A stretch of 64,000 bases of DNA from Zhouia amylolytica (GCF_900116365.1 NZ_FPAG01000001.1:399924-463923); one strand, 5' to 3'. Shown: positions 8,409 to 17,865, counted from the first letter of the stretch. The notes: a model not told the origin generated them from the sequence alone. Translations and numbers: made by a program.

Positions 8409-9854
8409 CTATCCTACTGATCCTTCCAGGGAAATTTCCAATAATTTTTGAGCTTCTACTGCGAACTCCATCGGAAGTTTATTCAACACTTCTTTGCTAA
8501 ACCCATTAACAATTAACGCAATTGCTTTTTCAGTATCGATCCCTCTCTGATTACAATAGAATATTTGATCTTCACCAATTTTACTGGTAGTGGCCTCATG
8601 TTCTATCTGCGCCGTTTTATTTTTTGCCTCTATGTAAGGAAATGTATGTGCTCCACATAAATTACCCATCAACAACGAATCACATTGCGAGAAGTTCCTT
8701 GCATTTTCAGCACCTCTGTTAACCTGCACTAATCCACGGTAACTATTTTGTGACTTTCCGGCAGAAATACCTTTTGAGATGATGGTACTCCTGGTATTCT
8801 TACCAATATGAATCATCTTAGTACCGGTATCAGCCTGTTGGTAGTTGTTTGTTACAGCTATCGAGTAAAATTCACCAATCGAATTATCTCCCTTAAGAAT
8901 ACATGAAGGATATTTCCAGGTAACTGCCGAACCAGTTTCTACCTGGGTCCAGCTAATCTTAGCATTCTTTTCACACAGCCCTCTTTTGGTAACGAAGTTA
9001 AAAACTCCACCTTTTCCTTCTTTATCTCCCGGAAACCAATTTTGAACAGTCGAATACTTTATCTCTGCATCATCTAAAGCAATAAGCTCTACTACAGCAG
9101 CATGTAATTGATTTTCATCTCGCTGAGGAGCTGTACAGCCCTCGAGATAACTCACGTAACTACCTTCGTCAGCAACCACGAGAGTTCTTTCAAACTGTCC
9201 GGTTCCCGCCTGATTGATACGGAAATAGGTCGACAGCTCCATCGGACATCTTACACCTTTCGGTATATAGCAAAATGAACCGTCAGAGAAGACCGCTGAA
9301 TTTAAGGCCGCATAAAAATTATCTCTTTGCGGAACCACGGTACCTATGTACTTTTTAACCAACTCAGGATGTTCCTTGATCGCTTCTGATATCGAGCAAA
9401 AAATGATTCCTTTTTCAGCTAATGTCTTTTTAAAAGTTGTAGCAACAGACACTGAATCCATTACAACATCAACAGCTACACCAGCCAATTTTTTCTGTTC
9501 TTCAATAGAAATCCCTAATTTCTTGAAAGTTTCCAGCAATTCAGGATCTACCTCATCAAGGCTTTCATATTCCGGTTTCTTTTTCGGAGCAGAATAATAT
9601 GATATATCTTGAAAACTCGGCTTTTTATACGTTACGTTCGCCCATTCAGGCTCTTCCATTTTTTCCCAAGCTCTAAAAGCCTCAAGTCTCCATTCGGTCA
9701 TCCATTCCGGCTCCTCCTTCTTTTTAGAAATAGCACGCACGATGTCTTCGTTCAGACCATTTGGAAACGTTTCAGCTTCAATATCTGTATAAAACCCGTA
9801 TTCGTATTCTTTAGTTTCGAGTTCTTTTTTTAATTCTTCTTCAGTATACGCCAT
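8409..9854 (-). CDS. sufB: Fe-S cluster assembly protein SufB
   Basis: 481 residues from the ATG at 9854 ([20 protein letters not shown]), chosen over an ATG five codons upstream because this start matches the family. SufB is the scaffold subunit on which new clusters form. Diagnostic stretches are [38 protein letters not shown] and [20 protein letters not shown], the last holding the conserved Cys near the C-terminal functional region. Strongly conserved throughout. It lies between the A-type carrier (44 bases upstream) and sufC. Confidence 0.97.
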   Translation of the reverse strand: MAYTEEELKKELETKEYEYGFYTDIEAETFPNGLNEDIVRAISKKKEEPEWMTEWRLEAFRAWEKMEEPEWANVTYKKPSFQDISYYSAPKKKPEYESLDEVDPELLETFKKLGISIEEQKKLAGVAVDVVMDSVSVATTFKKTLAEKGIIFCSISEAIKEHPELVKKYIGTVVPQRDNFYAALNSAVFSDGSFCYIPKGVRCPMELSTYFRINQAGTGQFERTLVVADEGSYVSYLEGCTAPQRDENQLHAAVVELIALDDAEIKYSTVQNWFPGDKEGKGGVFNFVTKRGLCEKNAKISWTQVETGSAVTWKYPSCILKGDNSIGEFYSIAVTNNYQQADTGTKMIHIGKNTRSTIISKGISAGKSQNSYRGLVQVNRGAENARNFSQCDSLLMGNLCGAHTFPYIEAKNKTAQIEHEATTSKIGEDQIFYCNQRGIDTEKAIALIVNGFSKEVLNKLPMEFAVEAQKLLEISLEGSVG

Positions 9855-9898
9855 CTTTGTCAATTTCAAAATTAGTCAACCAATTTATTAGTCGATTC

Positions 9899-10228
9899 TT
9901 ATAACGAAAAGCTTTCACCACACCCACAGGTACGCTGTGCGTTTGGATTGTTAAACACAAAACCTTTTCCGTTTAGTCCGCCAGAATATTCTAAAGTGGT
10001 GCCTACGAGATACAAAAAACTCTTTTTGTCTACTACAAGCTTTATATCGTTGTCTTCAAAAAGTTTATCGTCGTCGGTTTTACTCTTATCAAAATTTAAA
10101 TCGTAAGACAAACCGCTGCAACCGCCACTCTTCACACCTACTCTAACGTAATCCTGTGCGGCGTTGAACCCATCATCTGACATGAGTTCTACTAACTTAT
10201 TTTTCGCTGTTTCAGAAACCTTTATCAT
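9899..10228 (-). CDS. HesB/IscA-family A-type iron-sulphur carrier
   Basis: 109 residues. A-type carriers take a newly made cluster from the scaffold and pass it to apoproteins. The three ligand cysteines of the family are present: Cys37 in VKSGGCSGLSYDL, and Cys101 and Cys103 in the C-terminal TCGCGESFSL. As the first gene of the suf block it fills the place of SufA; ErpA and IscA are so similar that the sequence alone does not separate them. A plausible promoter box lies 30 bases upstream. Confidence 0.93.
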   Translation of the reverse strand: MIKVSETAKNKLVELMSDDGFNAAQDYVRVGVKSGGCSGLSYDLNFDKSKTDDDKLFEDNDIKLVVDKKSFLYLVGTTLEYSGGLNGKGFVFNNPNAQRTCGCGESFSL

Positions 10229-10257
10229 CTTTAAACAGATTAGTTCTAAATAGTAGG

Positions 10258-10265
10258 CAAAAATA
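10258..10265 (-). promoter_or_regulatory. putative -7 box of the suf block
   Basis: On the minus strand the sequence is TATTTTTG, an exact match to the Bacteroidota -7 consensus TAnnTTTG, 29 bases before the ATG of the A-type carrier. No TTG at a suitable -33 distance is obvious, so support is limited to the -7 match and the position. Confidence 0.4.
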
Positions 10266-10372
10266 GTATTTTAAAGCCGATTTACCATAAGTTACAACAT
10301 TATTATAACAAATCGTTCTATAGATTTATATTATAACTATTCTTTATGAAACGAACATAAGTTGAGAAGTCT

Positions 10373-11062
10373 TTACACATCTAGGTTTAACAGCTCTTTC
10401 AACATTTTCTTCCCCTCAGGAAGCAATATGATTTGTCTGGAATTTTTTACTTTTTTAACCCATCCTTTTTGAAGCATATTTTCAAATATTTTTGCACCAA
10501 GCGCTCCGGCAATATGATGCCTTCTTTCGCTCCAATCCAGGCATTGATACGCCAAAGATCTCCTTTCACTCTTCAACTGACGTACATCGATCCCAAAAGA
10601 CAAAAACCATTTTTCTCCATAGGAAGTAACTACATAATCCTTATTTAAGAATTTTAATATACCGTTATCAATTAAAGCTTCTGTAAGTTTCACCCCCAGG
10701 GCTCCAGCGAGATGATCATAACATGTTCTGGCCTCAGTAAGCCCCTTAGGATGGGGCCTTTTAACCCTATTATACCCTTCATGGTTTGGTATCAAGCTAG
10801 CCATAGACTCAATAGCCTGAGCAACTGAAGCATTTTGAAAGGTGTAATACCTATGCCTACCTTGCTTTGTAACAGCAAGGATTTCGGAAGCTACCAATTT
10901 AGTCAAATGATTGCTGGCTGACTGTGGAGAAACATCAGCGCATACTGCTAGCTCAGAAGCCGTATAGGATCTTCCATCAAGCAAATTCCAAAGCATTATA
11001 GCGCGACTTTTATCACCTATCAATACTGCTATTCGACTAAATTGATCTTCTATTTCTTCCAT
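10373..11062 (-). CDS. ArsR-family winged-helix transcriptional regulator
   Basis: 229 residues. The N-terminal 80 residues form an ArsR-type winged helix: RAIMLWNLLDGRSYTASELA, then the recognition helix region SPQSASNHLTKLVASEIL and a wing TKQGRHRYYTF. The C-terminal half contains two similar units (ARTCYDHLAGALGVKLTEAL and ERRHHIAGALGAKIFENML), a Cys-x2-DHLAGALG type repeat found in longer ArsR proteins of this kind; the typical metal-binding ELCVCD motif is absent, so metal sensing is doubtful. It follows a DinB gene by 9 bases, indicating an operon. Confidence 0.85.
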   Translation of the reverse strand: MEEIEDQFSRIAVLIGDKSRAIMLWNLLDGRSYTASELAVCADVSPQSASNHLTKLVASEILAVTKQGRHRYYTFQNASVAQAIESMASLIPNHEGYNRVKRPHPKGLTEARTCYDHLAGALGVKLTEALIDNGILKFLNKDYVVTSYGEKWFLSFGIDVRQLKSERRSLAYQCLDWSERRHHIAGALGAKIFENMLQKGWVKKVKNSRQIILLPEGKKMLKELLNLDV

Positions 11063-11071
11063 TATTAATTA

Positions 11072-11542
11072 TTAATCCCAAACAAGCGGACGATCGACTC
11101 CAAGTGTTCTTAAATAGCTCAATACTTGTCCTGCATGAACAGCTTCATGATACACCATCCGATTTAAATAATCCCCTAATTTTTTGTTCTGCCCTAATTC
11201 TTTCCTCACAATTCTTATGCTATCAAGATCAGTATCAGAAAGTTTTTTGATCATTCCAATAAAACTTTCCCTGTATTTTTGGGCAAAGTCAAGTTCCTTT
11301 TCCACATTTCCATAACTAAGACTTTCCCAAGGAGATTTATAAACACCTAAAACTCCTTCACCTTCTATAATTTTATGATATAAATGCTCCCCTTCTAGTA
11401 CATGGCGAATTATTTCTATTAAGGAAAACGCATTTTTATCAGGCCTCCAATTTAAATATTCTACAGGAATTCCTCTCCATAATTTAGCACTTCGCCGTCT
11501 TGTTTCGGAGAAGTTTAATATTAACAATTCTGTTGCACTCAT
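11072..11542 (-). CDS. DinB family protein
   Basis: 156 residues from the ATG at 11542 (MSATELLILNFSETRRRS). DinB-fold proteins are four-helix bundles with a metal site formed by three histidines; here candidates are His in EIIRHVLEGEHLYH and in MVYHEAVHAGQVLSYLR near the C-terminus, the usual layout. Some members are thiol-dependent transferases, but the function of this one is unknown. It is co-directional with, and 9 bases upstream of, the ArsR gene, so the regulator may control this pair. Confidence 0.82.
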   Translation of the reverse strand: MSATELLILNFSETRRRSAKLWRGIPVEYLNWRPDKNAFSLIEIIRHVLEGEHLYHKIIEGEGVLGVYKSPWESLSYGNVEKELDFAQKYRESFIGMIKKLSDTDLDSIRIVRKELGQNKKLGDYLNRMVYHEAVHAGQVLSYLRTLGVDRPLVWD

Positions 11543-11667
11543 AATCTTTCTTGGTTTCAGCAAAACTATATCAACCGAATCTTGAATATTTCATTTTATA
11601 ATGAAGTGTCAACTTAAGCGCCACACAAAGACAACCTACTTTTAATTTTTAACTTCCAACTTTATAT

Positions 11668-11675
11668 TACCTTTG
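11668..11675 (+). promoter_or_regulatory. putative -7 box overlapping the thiL start region
   Basis: TACCTTTG matches TAnnTTTG exactly and ends only four bases before the thiL ATG (11680). If used, transcription would begin at or next to the start codon, giving a leaderless message. No clear -33 TTG is visible. Confidence 0.4.
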
Positions 11676-11679
11676 CAAC

Positions 11680-12750
11680 ATGTTAGAAGATAAGAATCCA
11701 AAGCGCACAACAGTATCAGATCTTGGCGAATTCGGCCTGATCGATCATCTTACGAAATATTTTGATCCCATCCATGAATCTACCATCAAAGGCGTCGGAG
11801 ACGACGCGGCTGTCTTAGATTTTAAGGGTCATAAAACGGTAATCTCAACAGACCTTCTGGTTGAAGGGGTTCACTTCGACCTCAGCTACACGCCTTTAAA
11901 ACATTTAGGCTACAAGGCTGTAATGGTTAACTTATCTGACATCTATGCAATGAATGCACTTGCTACCCAAATAACGGTATCCATTGCTGCCTCTAACAGA
12001 TTCCCTCTTGAGGCTCTTGAAGAACTCTATGCAGGTATTCAATTAGCTTGTAAAAACTATAAGGTGGACCTGATAGGAGGCGATACGACCTCATCCAACA
12101 AAGGGCTTTTAATCTCTATCACTGCAATAGGTAAGGCTACAGACAATGAAATCACCTATAGAAGTGGGGCACAACCCAACGACCTCCTTGTTACCAGTGG
12201 AGATATTGGCGGGGCATATATGGGCTTACAAATACTGGAACGTGAAAAAGAAGTTTTCAAAGTAAACCCTAACAACCAACCTGATCTTTCTCCATATTCA
12301 TATATTATCGAAAGACAATTAAAGCCAGAGGCTCGCAAAGACATACCACAACTTTTGAAAGATCTTGAGGTAAAACCTACTTCGATGATTGACATTAGCG
12401 ACGGACTTTCTTCAGAAATCATTCATATCTGCAAGAACTCTAAAGTAGGATGCAATTTGTTTGAGGATAAAATACCTTTGGACCCTCAGGTAATTTCCAC
12501 ATGTGAGGAATTTGATCTCAATAGCACTACAGTTGCACTGAGCGGCGGCGAAGACTATGAATTATTATTCACTATTTCTCAGGATGATTACCCTAAAATT
12601 AAGGCAAATCCACACCTTACCGTCATAGGCCATATGACAGCAGAGGGTGAAGGCATTCATCTCATTACACGAGCAAACACAAAAATCCCAATCACATCTA
12701 TGGGTTGGAATTCATATAGTGAAAACAACAATGAGACGGAAAAAGATTAG
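11680..12750 (+). CDS. thiL: thiamine-phosphate kinase
   Basis: 356 residues. ThiL phosphorylates thiamine monophosphate with ATP to give thiamine diphosphate, the last step of vitamin B1 synthesis. Characteristic motifs are GVGDDAAVLDF at about 38-48, STDLLVEGVHFD at 56-67 (nucleotide/Mg-binding Asp), IGGDTTSS at 132-139, DISDGLSSEI near 238 and SGGEDYELLFT near 296. The length fits Bacteroidota ThiL. It is a single gene between the divergent DinB/ArsR pair and a convergent small gene whose stop overlaps it by four bases. No TPP riboswitch is seen upstream. Confidence 0.95.
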   Translation: MLEDKNPKRTTVSDLGEFGLIDHLTKYFDPIHESTIKGVGDDAAVLDFKGHKTVISTDLLVEGVHFDLSYTPLKHLGYKAVMVNLSDIYAMNALATQITVSIAASNRFPLEALEELYAGIQLACKNYKVDLIGGDTTSSNKGLLISITAIGKATDNEITYRSGAQPNDLLVTSGDIGGAYMGLQILEREKEVFKVNPNNQPDLSPYSYIIERQLKPEARKDIPQLLKDLEVKPTSMIDISDGLSSEIIHICKNSKVGCNLFEDKIPLDPQVISTCEEFDLNSTTVALSGGEDYELLFTISQDDYPKIKANPHLTVIGHMTAEGEGIHLITRANTKIPITSMGWNSYSENNNETEKD

Positions 12751-12995
12751 TATTCTAAGGCTTGCCTATGCCTTTTACGGTAGAAATGAGCCAATGTGTT
12801 ATTGATTTCTTTTCTTTCGGGGGTCAAGCTCACTATATGACCTCTATCATCGGTAGTTTTTTCACATTTGCAAACAGAGCATTGAAATTCTGTAACATGT
12901 GGGGTCACTTTTTTTGAGACTTTGTATCGATGACCAAAAATGCTGCATAAGCAATTAGCCAAAGAAAATCCGGGGGTTTGCTTAGATTTTGACAT
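12747..12995 (-). CDS. small DUF1660-like protein with paired cysteines
   Basis: 82 residues. The N-terminal part (LANCLCSIFGHRYKVSKKV) and the central FQCSVCKCEKTTD resemble DUF1660, small proteins with a Cys-x-x-x-x-GH-x-Y/W segment and a C-x2-C pair that likely form a zinc ribbon. The C-terminal part is basic and His-rich (LAHFYRKRHRQALEY). It is convergent with thiL and overlaps it by four bases. DUF1660 was first named in phage proteins, but related small proteins are common in Bacteroidota chromosomes; no other phage gene is near. Function unknown. Confidence 0.7.
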   Translation of the reverse strand: MSKSKQTPGFSLANCLCSIFGHRYKVSKKVTPHVTEFQCSVCKCEKTTDDRGHIVSLTPERKEINNTLAHFYRKRHRQALEY

Positions 12996-13044
12996 ACGTA
13001 TTTTTTGATTTGGGTGGTCTAATTTATTAAAATCTAGCCTTTTA

Positions 13045-13827
13045 TCAAATACTTTTTAAAAAAATAAGCAAGTTTTTCACAAATTCTTCCTGATTTTCTA
13101 TATAAGACATGTGCCCATCCTCCAGTTCAACAGCCTCTACATTGTTGTTTCTGGTTTGCTCTAATAAGTCATTATAGTTTAATACTGGATCCTTTTTTCC
13201 AATAATTATCATTTTCCGATAAGGAGAAAAATGCAACAACACTTCTCTGTCATCTCTTATTTTCATCCCCTCTAAAGCGGCCACAATTCCTTGCAAAGGA
13301 GTCTGAAGTGCCTGTTTTTTTAACTCCTTAATCTCTTCAGCAAAGATTTTCCTGTTCTTAGGTCTAAATAAATTTGTGATCGCCATTCTAATAAAGCTTT
13401 TGTGGTTATATTTTACAGCTTCAATAGCACGATCCCTATTCTTCTTCTTTTCTTCGGAATCAGCTCTCGAAGTAGAATTCAGCAAAACCAACCCCTTCAC
13501 ATTGTCAGGATTTTTCTCAGCGAATGCCAAAGCTACATATCCTCCCATTGAATGCCCAACGAATACAGATTTGCGTATTTTAAGATAATTCAAAACAGCC
13601 TCCACTACTTCAGCCATCATCTCCATGGTATGTACATAACCAAAACATCCAGTTTTACCATGCCCGGGAAGATCAATGCTAATCACCCTGTATTTAGAAA
13701 CAAAATATGACTTCACCTCTTTCCAAATAGTACTATTTTCTAAAAATCCATGCAGAAAAACTACAGCAGTCCCTTTGCCTTCATCTTCGAAATAAACTGA
13801 AGTTCCTTTATGCAAAATCTCCATCAC
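13045..13827 (-). CDS. alpha/beta fold hydrolase
   Basis: 260 residues, a complete alpha/beta hydrolase without signal peptide, hence cytoplasmic. The oxyanion-hole motif FLHGFLENSTIW is at 25-36, the nucleophile elbow VGHSMGGYVA has Ser93, the acid is probably Asp213 in GKKDPVLN, and the catalytic His is His239 in LEDGHMSYIE. The substrate cannot be told; similar enzymes include esterases, carboxylesterases and MenH-like proteins. It is a single gene, divergent from brnQ. Confidence 0.88.
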   Translation of the reverse strand: MMEILHKGTSVYFEDEGKGTAVVFLHGFLENSTIWKEVKSYFVSKYRVISIDLPGHGKTGCFGYVHTMEMMAEVVEAVLNYLKIRKSVFVGHSMGGYVALAFAEKNPDNVKGLVLLNSTSRADSEEKKKNRDRAIEAVKYNHKSFIRMAITNLFRPKNRKIFAEEIKELKKQALQTPLQGIVAALEGMKIRDDREVLLHFSPYRKMIIIGKKDPVLNYNDLLEQTRNNNVEAVELEDGHMSYIENQEEFVKNLLIFLKSI

Positions 13828-13889
13828 CTTCTTTGTTTAAAATTCTTAATTTAGACTTCTATTAAAAACGCGTCAAAGATATTAACTAC

Positions 13890-15179
13890 ATGAACAAAAC
13901 GAAAGAAACTCTGCTAACCGCTTTTGCCTTGTTTTCTTTATTCTTTGGTGCCGGAAATCTTATACTCCCACCATTTTTGGGATACAATAGTGGCGATCAA
14001 TGGTTTTTAACATCGATTGGGTTTTCAATTTCAGCGGTCCTAATACCAATACTCGGTATCTATGCACACGCAAAGATACAAGGGACTATGATCGACTTCG
14101 CAAAAAAAGTGTCTCCTGTTTTTAGTTTTGTATACTGCTCATTAGTATACCTGATAGCCATAGGTCTACCATCCCCGAGAACAGCCTCTGTTACCCACGA
14201 AATGGCCATTAGTCCTTATTTTAATGTTTCACCGTTAATCACAAGTACAGTTTATTTTATATTGGTTTTTATAATCGTCATTAATCGCTCTAAACTCATC
14301 GAGCTTATCGGTAAATTTATAACACCATTAATTCTATTCATATTAATAAGCATCATGGGTGTATCTATCTTTTCGAATAACAGCCCAGCCGCAAATTCAC
14401 CTTATCCAAAACCCTTTTCTTCGGGAATTTTAGAAGGATATCAAACTTTTGACGCCATAGGAGCTGTTGTTGTAGGCGCCGTTATCATAATTTCCATTAA
14501 CATAAGAAGTAATGAGACCTATATAGCAAAAAGAAAGCTAATCAGCAGAGCAGGTATTCTGGCTGGCCTGGGACTATTTATAATTTACACCGGACTTATC
14601 TTTACCGGTGCTTTGTATGGCCCTGAATTTTCAGATAATGTTTCGAGAACTAATCTCCTAAACGGAATAGCTGCCAAAACTTTAGGCAGCATTGGTCGTC
14701 AGTTTCTAAGTATCCTGGTTACGCTTGCGTGTTTCACGACTGCAGTAGGTATAGTTACAGGAACTTCAGACTACGCAAAACAAATCTTCAACAATTCCAA
14801 AACTGCCTTCCTCATTACAGCTATCCTGGGTTGCAGTCTGGGCATACTGGTGGGGCAACTTAATGTTGGTTACATTATTGACATAGCAATTCCTGCGCTG
14901 GCATTTATTTACCCAATCACCATCGTACTGATCATACTCAATGCAATTCCTGCGAAATATACTTCTTCTGTTGTTTTCAAAATGGTAGTAATCACCACCA
15001 TTTTATTCAGCATTCCAGATTTTATACAAACCCTGGGACTTCATCAGGATTTCTCATCATGGCATCAATTTATACCATTTTCGGAACACCAATTGGGTTG
15101 GACCGCACCTGCCCTTATTGCTTTAATAGCAACAAACATTTTTTTAAAATATTCTGACAAGCTTAAATCGACAAGCTAA
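13890..15179 (+). CDS. brnQ: branched-chain amino acid transport system II carrier protein
   Basis: 429 residues with about twelve hydrophobic segments. The N-terminal FALFSLFFGAGNLILPPFLG is the diagnostic LIVCS-family motif (sodium- or proton-coupled uptake of Leu, Ile and Val), and AIGLPSPRTASVTHEMAI follows. The length agrees with BrnQ. It stands alone, divergent from the hydrolase gene, in the inner membrane. No leucine-type regulatory element is apparent in the 62-base upstream gap. Confidence 0.93.
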   Translation: MNKTKETLLTAFALFSLFFGAGNLILPPFLGYNSGDQWFLTSIGFSISAVLIPILGIYAHAKIQGTMIDFAKKVSPVFSFVYCSLVYLIAIGLPSPRTASVTHEMAISPYFNVSPLITSTVYFILVFIIVINRSKLIELIGKFITPLILFILISIMGVSIFSNNSPAANSPYPKPFSSGILEGYQTFDAIGAVVVGAVIIISINIRSNETYIAKRKLISRAGILAGLGLFIIYTGLIFTGALYGPEFSDNVSRTNLLNGIAAKTLGSIGRQFLSILVTLACFTTAVGIVTGTSDYAKQIFNNSKTAFLITAILGCSLGILVGQLNVGYIIDIAIPALAFIYPITIVLIILNAIPAKYTSSVVFKMVVITTILFSIPDFIQTLGLHQDFSSWHQFIPFSEHQLGWTAPALIALIATNIFLKYSDKLKSTS

Positions 15180-15196
15180 TTCATTTCTTTTCCTTT

Positions 15197-15580
15197 TTAA
15201 TTCAAGGTGGTTATCCACCAAACACATCCCATTGGGTCTTCGAACCCGGCACTTCTTGTTTCATCATCTTCATTCATCGGAAACATTAGAGGAACTGCAC
15301 CATTATCCAGCGCCTTGTAAAAGATAGCATCTGCGTCATTGACATAAATATAAAATGCTGATTTTGAAGAAACATCACCCTTAACGGCCTGAGTAATCAT
15401 CACCGTGGTATCCCCCACTCTTAATTCCGAATACTCTACCCGTTTGTGCCTATCCAATCTCCTCACTCTTTCTTCAGCATTAAATATTTTTCGAGTGAAA
15501 TCAATAAACATATCGATGTCCTTTAGCATTAAAAAGGGCATCATTTGCTGATGCCCAACGGTTATTTTCGTTCTTTTCAT
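15197..15580 (-). CDS. VOC family (glyoxalase/PhnB-like) protein
   Basis: 127 residues made of one vicinal-oxygen-chelate unit. The start MPFLMLKDIDMFIDFTRKIF and the end SAGFEDPMGCVWWITTL are typical of PhnB-like proteins (COG2764). Members form dimers; many have no assigned reaction, and the metal ligands of true glyoxalases are not obvious here. It is convergent with brnQ, with 17 bases between the stop codons and no clear terminator hairpin. Confidence 0.85.
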   Translation of the reverse strand: MKRTKITVGHQQMMPFLMLKDIDMFIDFTRKIFNAEERVRRLDRHKRVEYSELRVGDTTVMITQAVKGDVSSKSAFYIYVNDADAIFYKALDNGAVPLMFPMNEDDETRSAGFEDPMGCVWWITTLN

Positions 15581-15643
15581 CTTGCACTTGATTTTTGAAT
15601 TAGTGCAATAACGAATGAAGAGAAATATTATTGAATATGAAAA

Positions 15644-16948
15644 CTATTTCTTGTTGTTCATATATTCTTCGATTTCACCTACTTCAATTGGTATATTCTT
15701 CATTAAATTAATTGGTTCACCAGATTCCTGAACCACCACATCATCTTCTAGTCGAATTCCCAAGTTTTCATCTGGAATATAAATCCCAGGTTCTACCGTA
15801 AATATCATATTAGATTTAATTGGGGTTTTAAGTTCGCCATAATCATGAGTATCTAAGCCTAAATGGTGACTTGTTCCATGCATAAAATATTTTTTATATG
15901 CCGGCCATTCGGGGTTCTCATTTTGCACATCGGCTTTATCTAACAACCCCAACTCTAACAACTCAAAAGTCATGAATTTACCGACTTCTTTATGGTATTC
16001 CTTCAAAATTGTGCCTGGAACCAACATTTTTGTCGCCTCCTTCTTAACCCTCAAAACTGCATTATACACATCCTTTTGCCTTTGCGTAAAACGACCATTC
16101 ACAGGAATTGTTCTTGTCATGTCACTACTGTAATTAGCATATTCGGCTCCCACATCCATCAAAAGCATGTCACCATCCTTACATTCCTGGTTGTTTTCAA
16201 TATAATGCAATACACAAGCGTTAAAACCCGAGGCGATTATTGGGGTGTAAGCGAATCCTCGCGATCTATTACGCAAAAATTCATGCATATATTCAGCTTC
16301 TATCTCATACTCCATTACTCCGGGCTTTACAAAATTCAGAACCCGTTTAAATCCTTTTTCAGTAATTTCACAGGCATGCTTTAAAATAGCTGTTTCTTCT
16401 ATCTCCTTCACTCCTCTTAACTGATGCATTACCGGATTACTTTTTTCCCATTTATGGGCTGGGAATTTCTCTTTACACCATTTTATAAATCGATCTTCCC
16501 TGGTTTCAGTTTCAACCGCCAATCCTCCACGGTAATGTTCATTAGTGTTGAAATAAACAGTATCTGCTTCAGTCATTAATTCGAAGAAGATCTTTTCAAA
16601 CTCAGACAACCAATAAACAGTTCTGACCCCACTTATTTCGAATGCCTTTTCTTTACTTAGTTTTTCGCCTTCCCAAATCGCTATATGCTCATTAGTCTCT
16701 CTAACAAATAAAACCTCTCTATGCTTCTCCTCATGAGCATCAGGAAATAACAACAATACGGTCTCTTCCTGATCGGCTCCGGTTAAATAAAAGAGATCTC
16801 TTGCCTGCTGAAACGGAATAGTTGAGTCAGCTCCAATTGGATAGATGTCATTTGAATTAAAAATTGCGATACTTTTTGGCTTCATAGCAGCCATGAACTT
16901 TGTCCTATTTTTTACAAAAAGATTTTTGTCTATCGGAAGGTATTTCAT
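15644..16948 (-). CDS. aminopeptidase P family protein (Xaa-Pro aminopeptidase)
   Basis: 434 residues from the ATG at 16948 (MKYLPIDKNLFVKNR); an ATG ten codons upstream would add an unconserved extension. It removes the first residue from peptides with proline in second position. The creatinase-like pita-bread domain shows the dimetal ligands: DVGAEYANYSSDMTRTIP (two Asp), HGTSHHLGLDTHD (His), FTVEPGIYI (Glu) and GIRLEDDVVV (Glu). An N-terminal aminopeptidase P domain precedes it. No signal peptide, so cytoplasmic. Divergent from the ChaN-like gene. Confidence 0.92.
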   Translation of the reverse strand: MKYLPIDKNLFVKNRTKFMAAMKPKSIAIFNSNDIYPIGADSTIPFQQARDLFYLTGADQEETVLLLFPDAHEEKHREVLFVRETNEHIAIWEGEKLSKEKAFEISGVRTVYWLSEFEKIFFELMTEADTVYFNTNEHYRGGLAVETETREDRFIKWCKEKFPAHKWEKSNPVMHQLRGVKEIEETAILKHACEITEKGFKRVLNFVKPGVMEYEIEAEYMHEFLRNRSRGFAYTPIIASGFNACVLHYIENNQECKDGDMLLMDVGAEYANYSSDMTRTIPVNGRFTQRQKDVYNAVLRVKKEATKMLVPGTILKEYHKEVGKFMTFELLELGLLDKADVQNENPEWPAYKKYFMHGTSHHLGLDTHDYGELKTPIKSNMIFTVEPGIYIPDENLGIRLEDDVVVQESGEPINLMKNIPIEVGEIEEYMNNKK

Positions 16949-17004
16949 ATCAATATATTTAAAAACAAATTTATACATTTGATAATGAATTACATATTAA
17001 TCGG

Positions 17005-17865
17005 ATGCAAAATATAACTAACTACCTGTTACTCTTTATAGGATTCATCACGCTCAGCGCCACCGCTCAAATCAAAGATCCATATCGCATTTTTAACCAG
17101 AAAGGCAAGCAAGTGTCTTATAAAAAAATGCTTAAAGATCTCTCCAGATCGGAAGTCATACTTTTTGGCGAACTGCACAACAACCCTATAGCCCATTGGC
17201 TTGAATATGAAGTCACTTCTGATTTATTGAAATCCGATTCTTTAATTCTTGGGGCAGAGATGTTTGAAGCAGATGACCAAAACACTCTCAATGATTACCT
17301 CATGGGGTTCATAAATGCAAAAACCATGGATTCAATCATCAGTCCCTGGCCTAACTATAACACGGACTATAAACCATTGGTGGATTTAGCAAAAAGAAAC
17401 AAGCTAAGTTTTATTGCTACCAATGTACCCCGAAAATACGCCAATCTGGTATTCAAAAAAGGATTCGAGGCCCTTGACCCCCTTACTGATCAAGAAAAAA
17501 ATTATATAGCTAAACTTCCAATTGCTTATGACCCGAACCTCCCCTCATATAAGGCTATGCTAGAAATGATGCCGGGACATGGAGGAGCAAACCTGCCCAA
17601 GGCGCAAGCAATTAAGGATGCTACAATGGCCTTCTTTATATTAAAACATTTAAAAACCAACCACCTCTTCATCCATTACAACGGGTCTTATCATTCTAAT
17701 AATTTTGAAGGAATTGGTTGGTATTTAAAACGACAACGTTCAGAATTAAACATAAAAACCATTAACATTGTAGAACAAAAAGCACTCAGGAAACCAGAAG
17801 CAGAACATATGAATTCGGCTCACTACATTATAGTTGTTGACAAGGATATGGCTAAAACGTATTGA
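17005..17865 (+). CDS. ChaN-like (cofac_haem_bdg/Tiki-like) exported protein
   Basis: 286 residues with a signal peptide (YLLLFIGFITLSATAQ). The conserved motif FGELHNNPIAHWLEYE at 54-69, then LGAEMFEADDQ and HYNGSYHSNNFEGI, place it in the ChaN/DUF399 haem-binding lipoprotein family, related to the Tiki/TraB erythromycin-esterase-like fold. ChaN itself binds haem dimers; no lipobox cysteine follows the signal here, so it is probably periplasmic. It precedes the BNR gene by 82 bases on the same strand. Confidence 0.82.
   Translation: MQNITNYLLLFIGFITLSATAQIKDPYRIFNQKGKQVSYKKMLKDLSRSEVILFGELHNNPIAHWLEYEVTSDLLKSDSLILGAEMFEADDQNTLNDYLMGFINAKTMDSIISPWPNYNTDYKPLVDLAKRNKLSFIATNVPRKYANLVFKKGFEALDPLTDQEKNYIAKLPIAYDPNLPSYKAMLEMMPGHGGANLPKAQAIKDATMAFFILKHLKTNHLFIHYNGSYHSNNFEGIGWYLKRQRSELNIKTINIVEQKALRKPEAEHMNSAHYIIVVDKDMAKTY

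Noticed and set aside
12747-12995. Prophage remnant because of the DUF1660-like gene
   Set aside because: No integrase, structural, lysis or attachment-site sequence is nearby and both flanks are core genes.
15992-16384. 130-residue open frame on the plus strand
   Set aside because: It is antisense to the aminopeptidase P gene, has no recognisable domain and no promoter.
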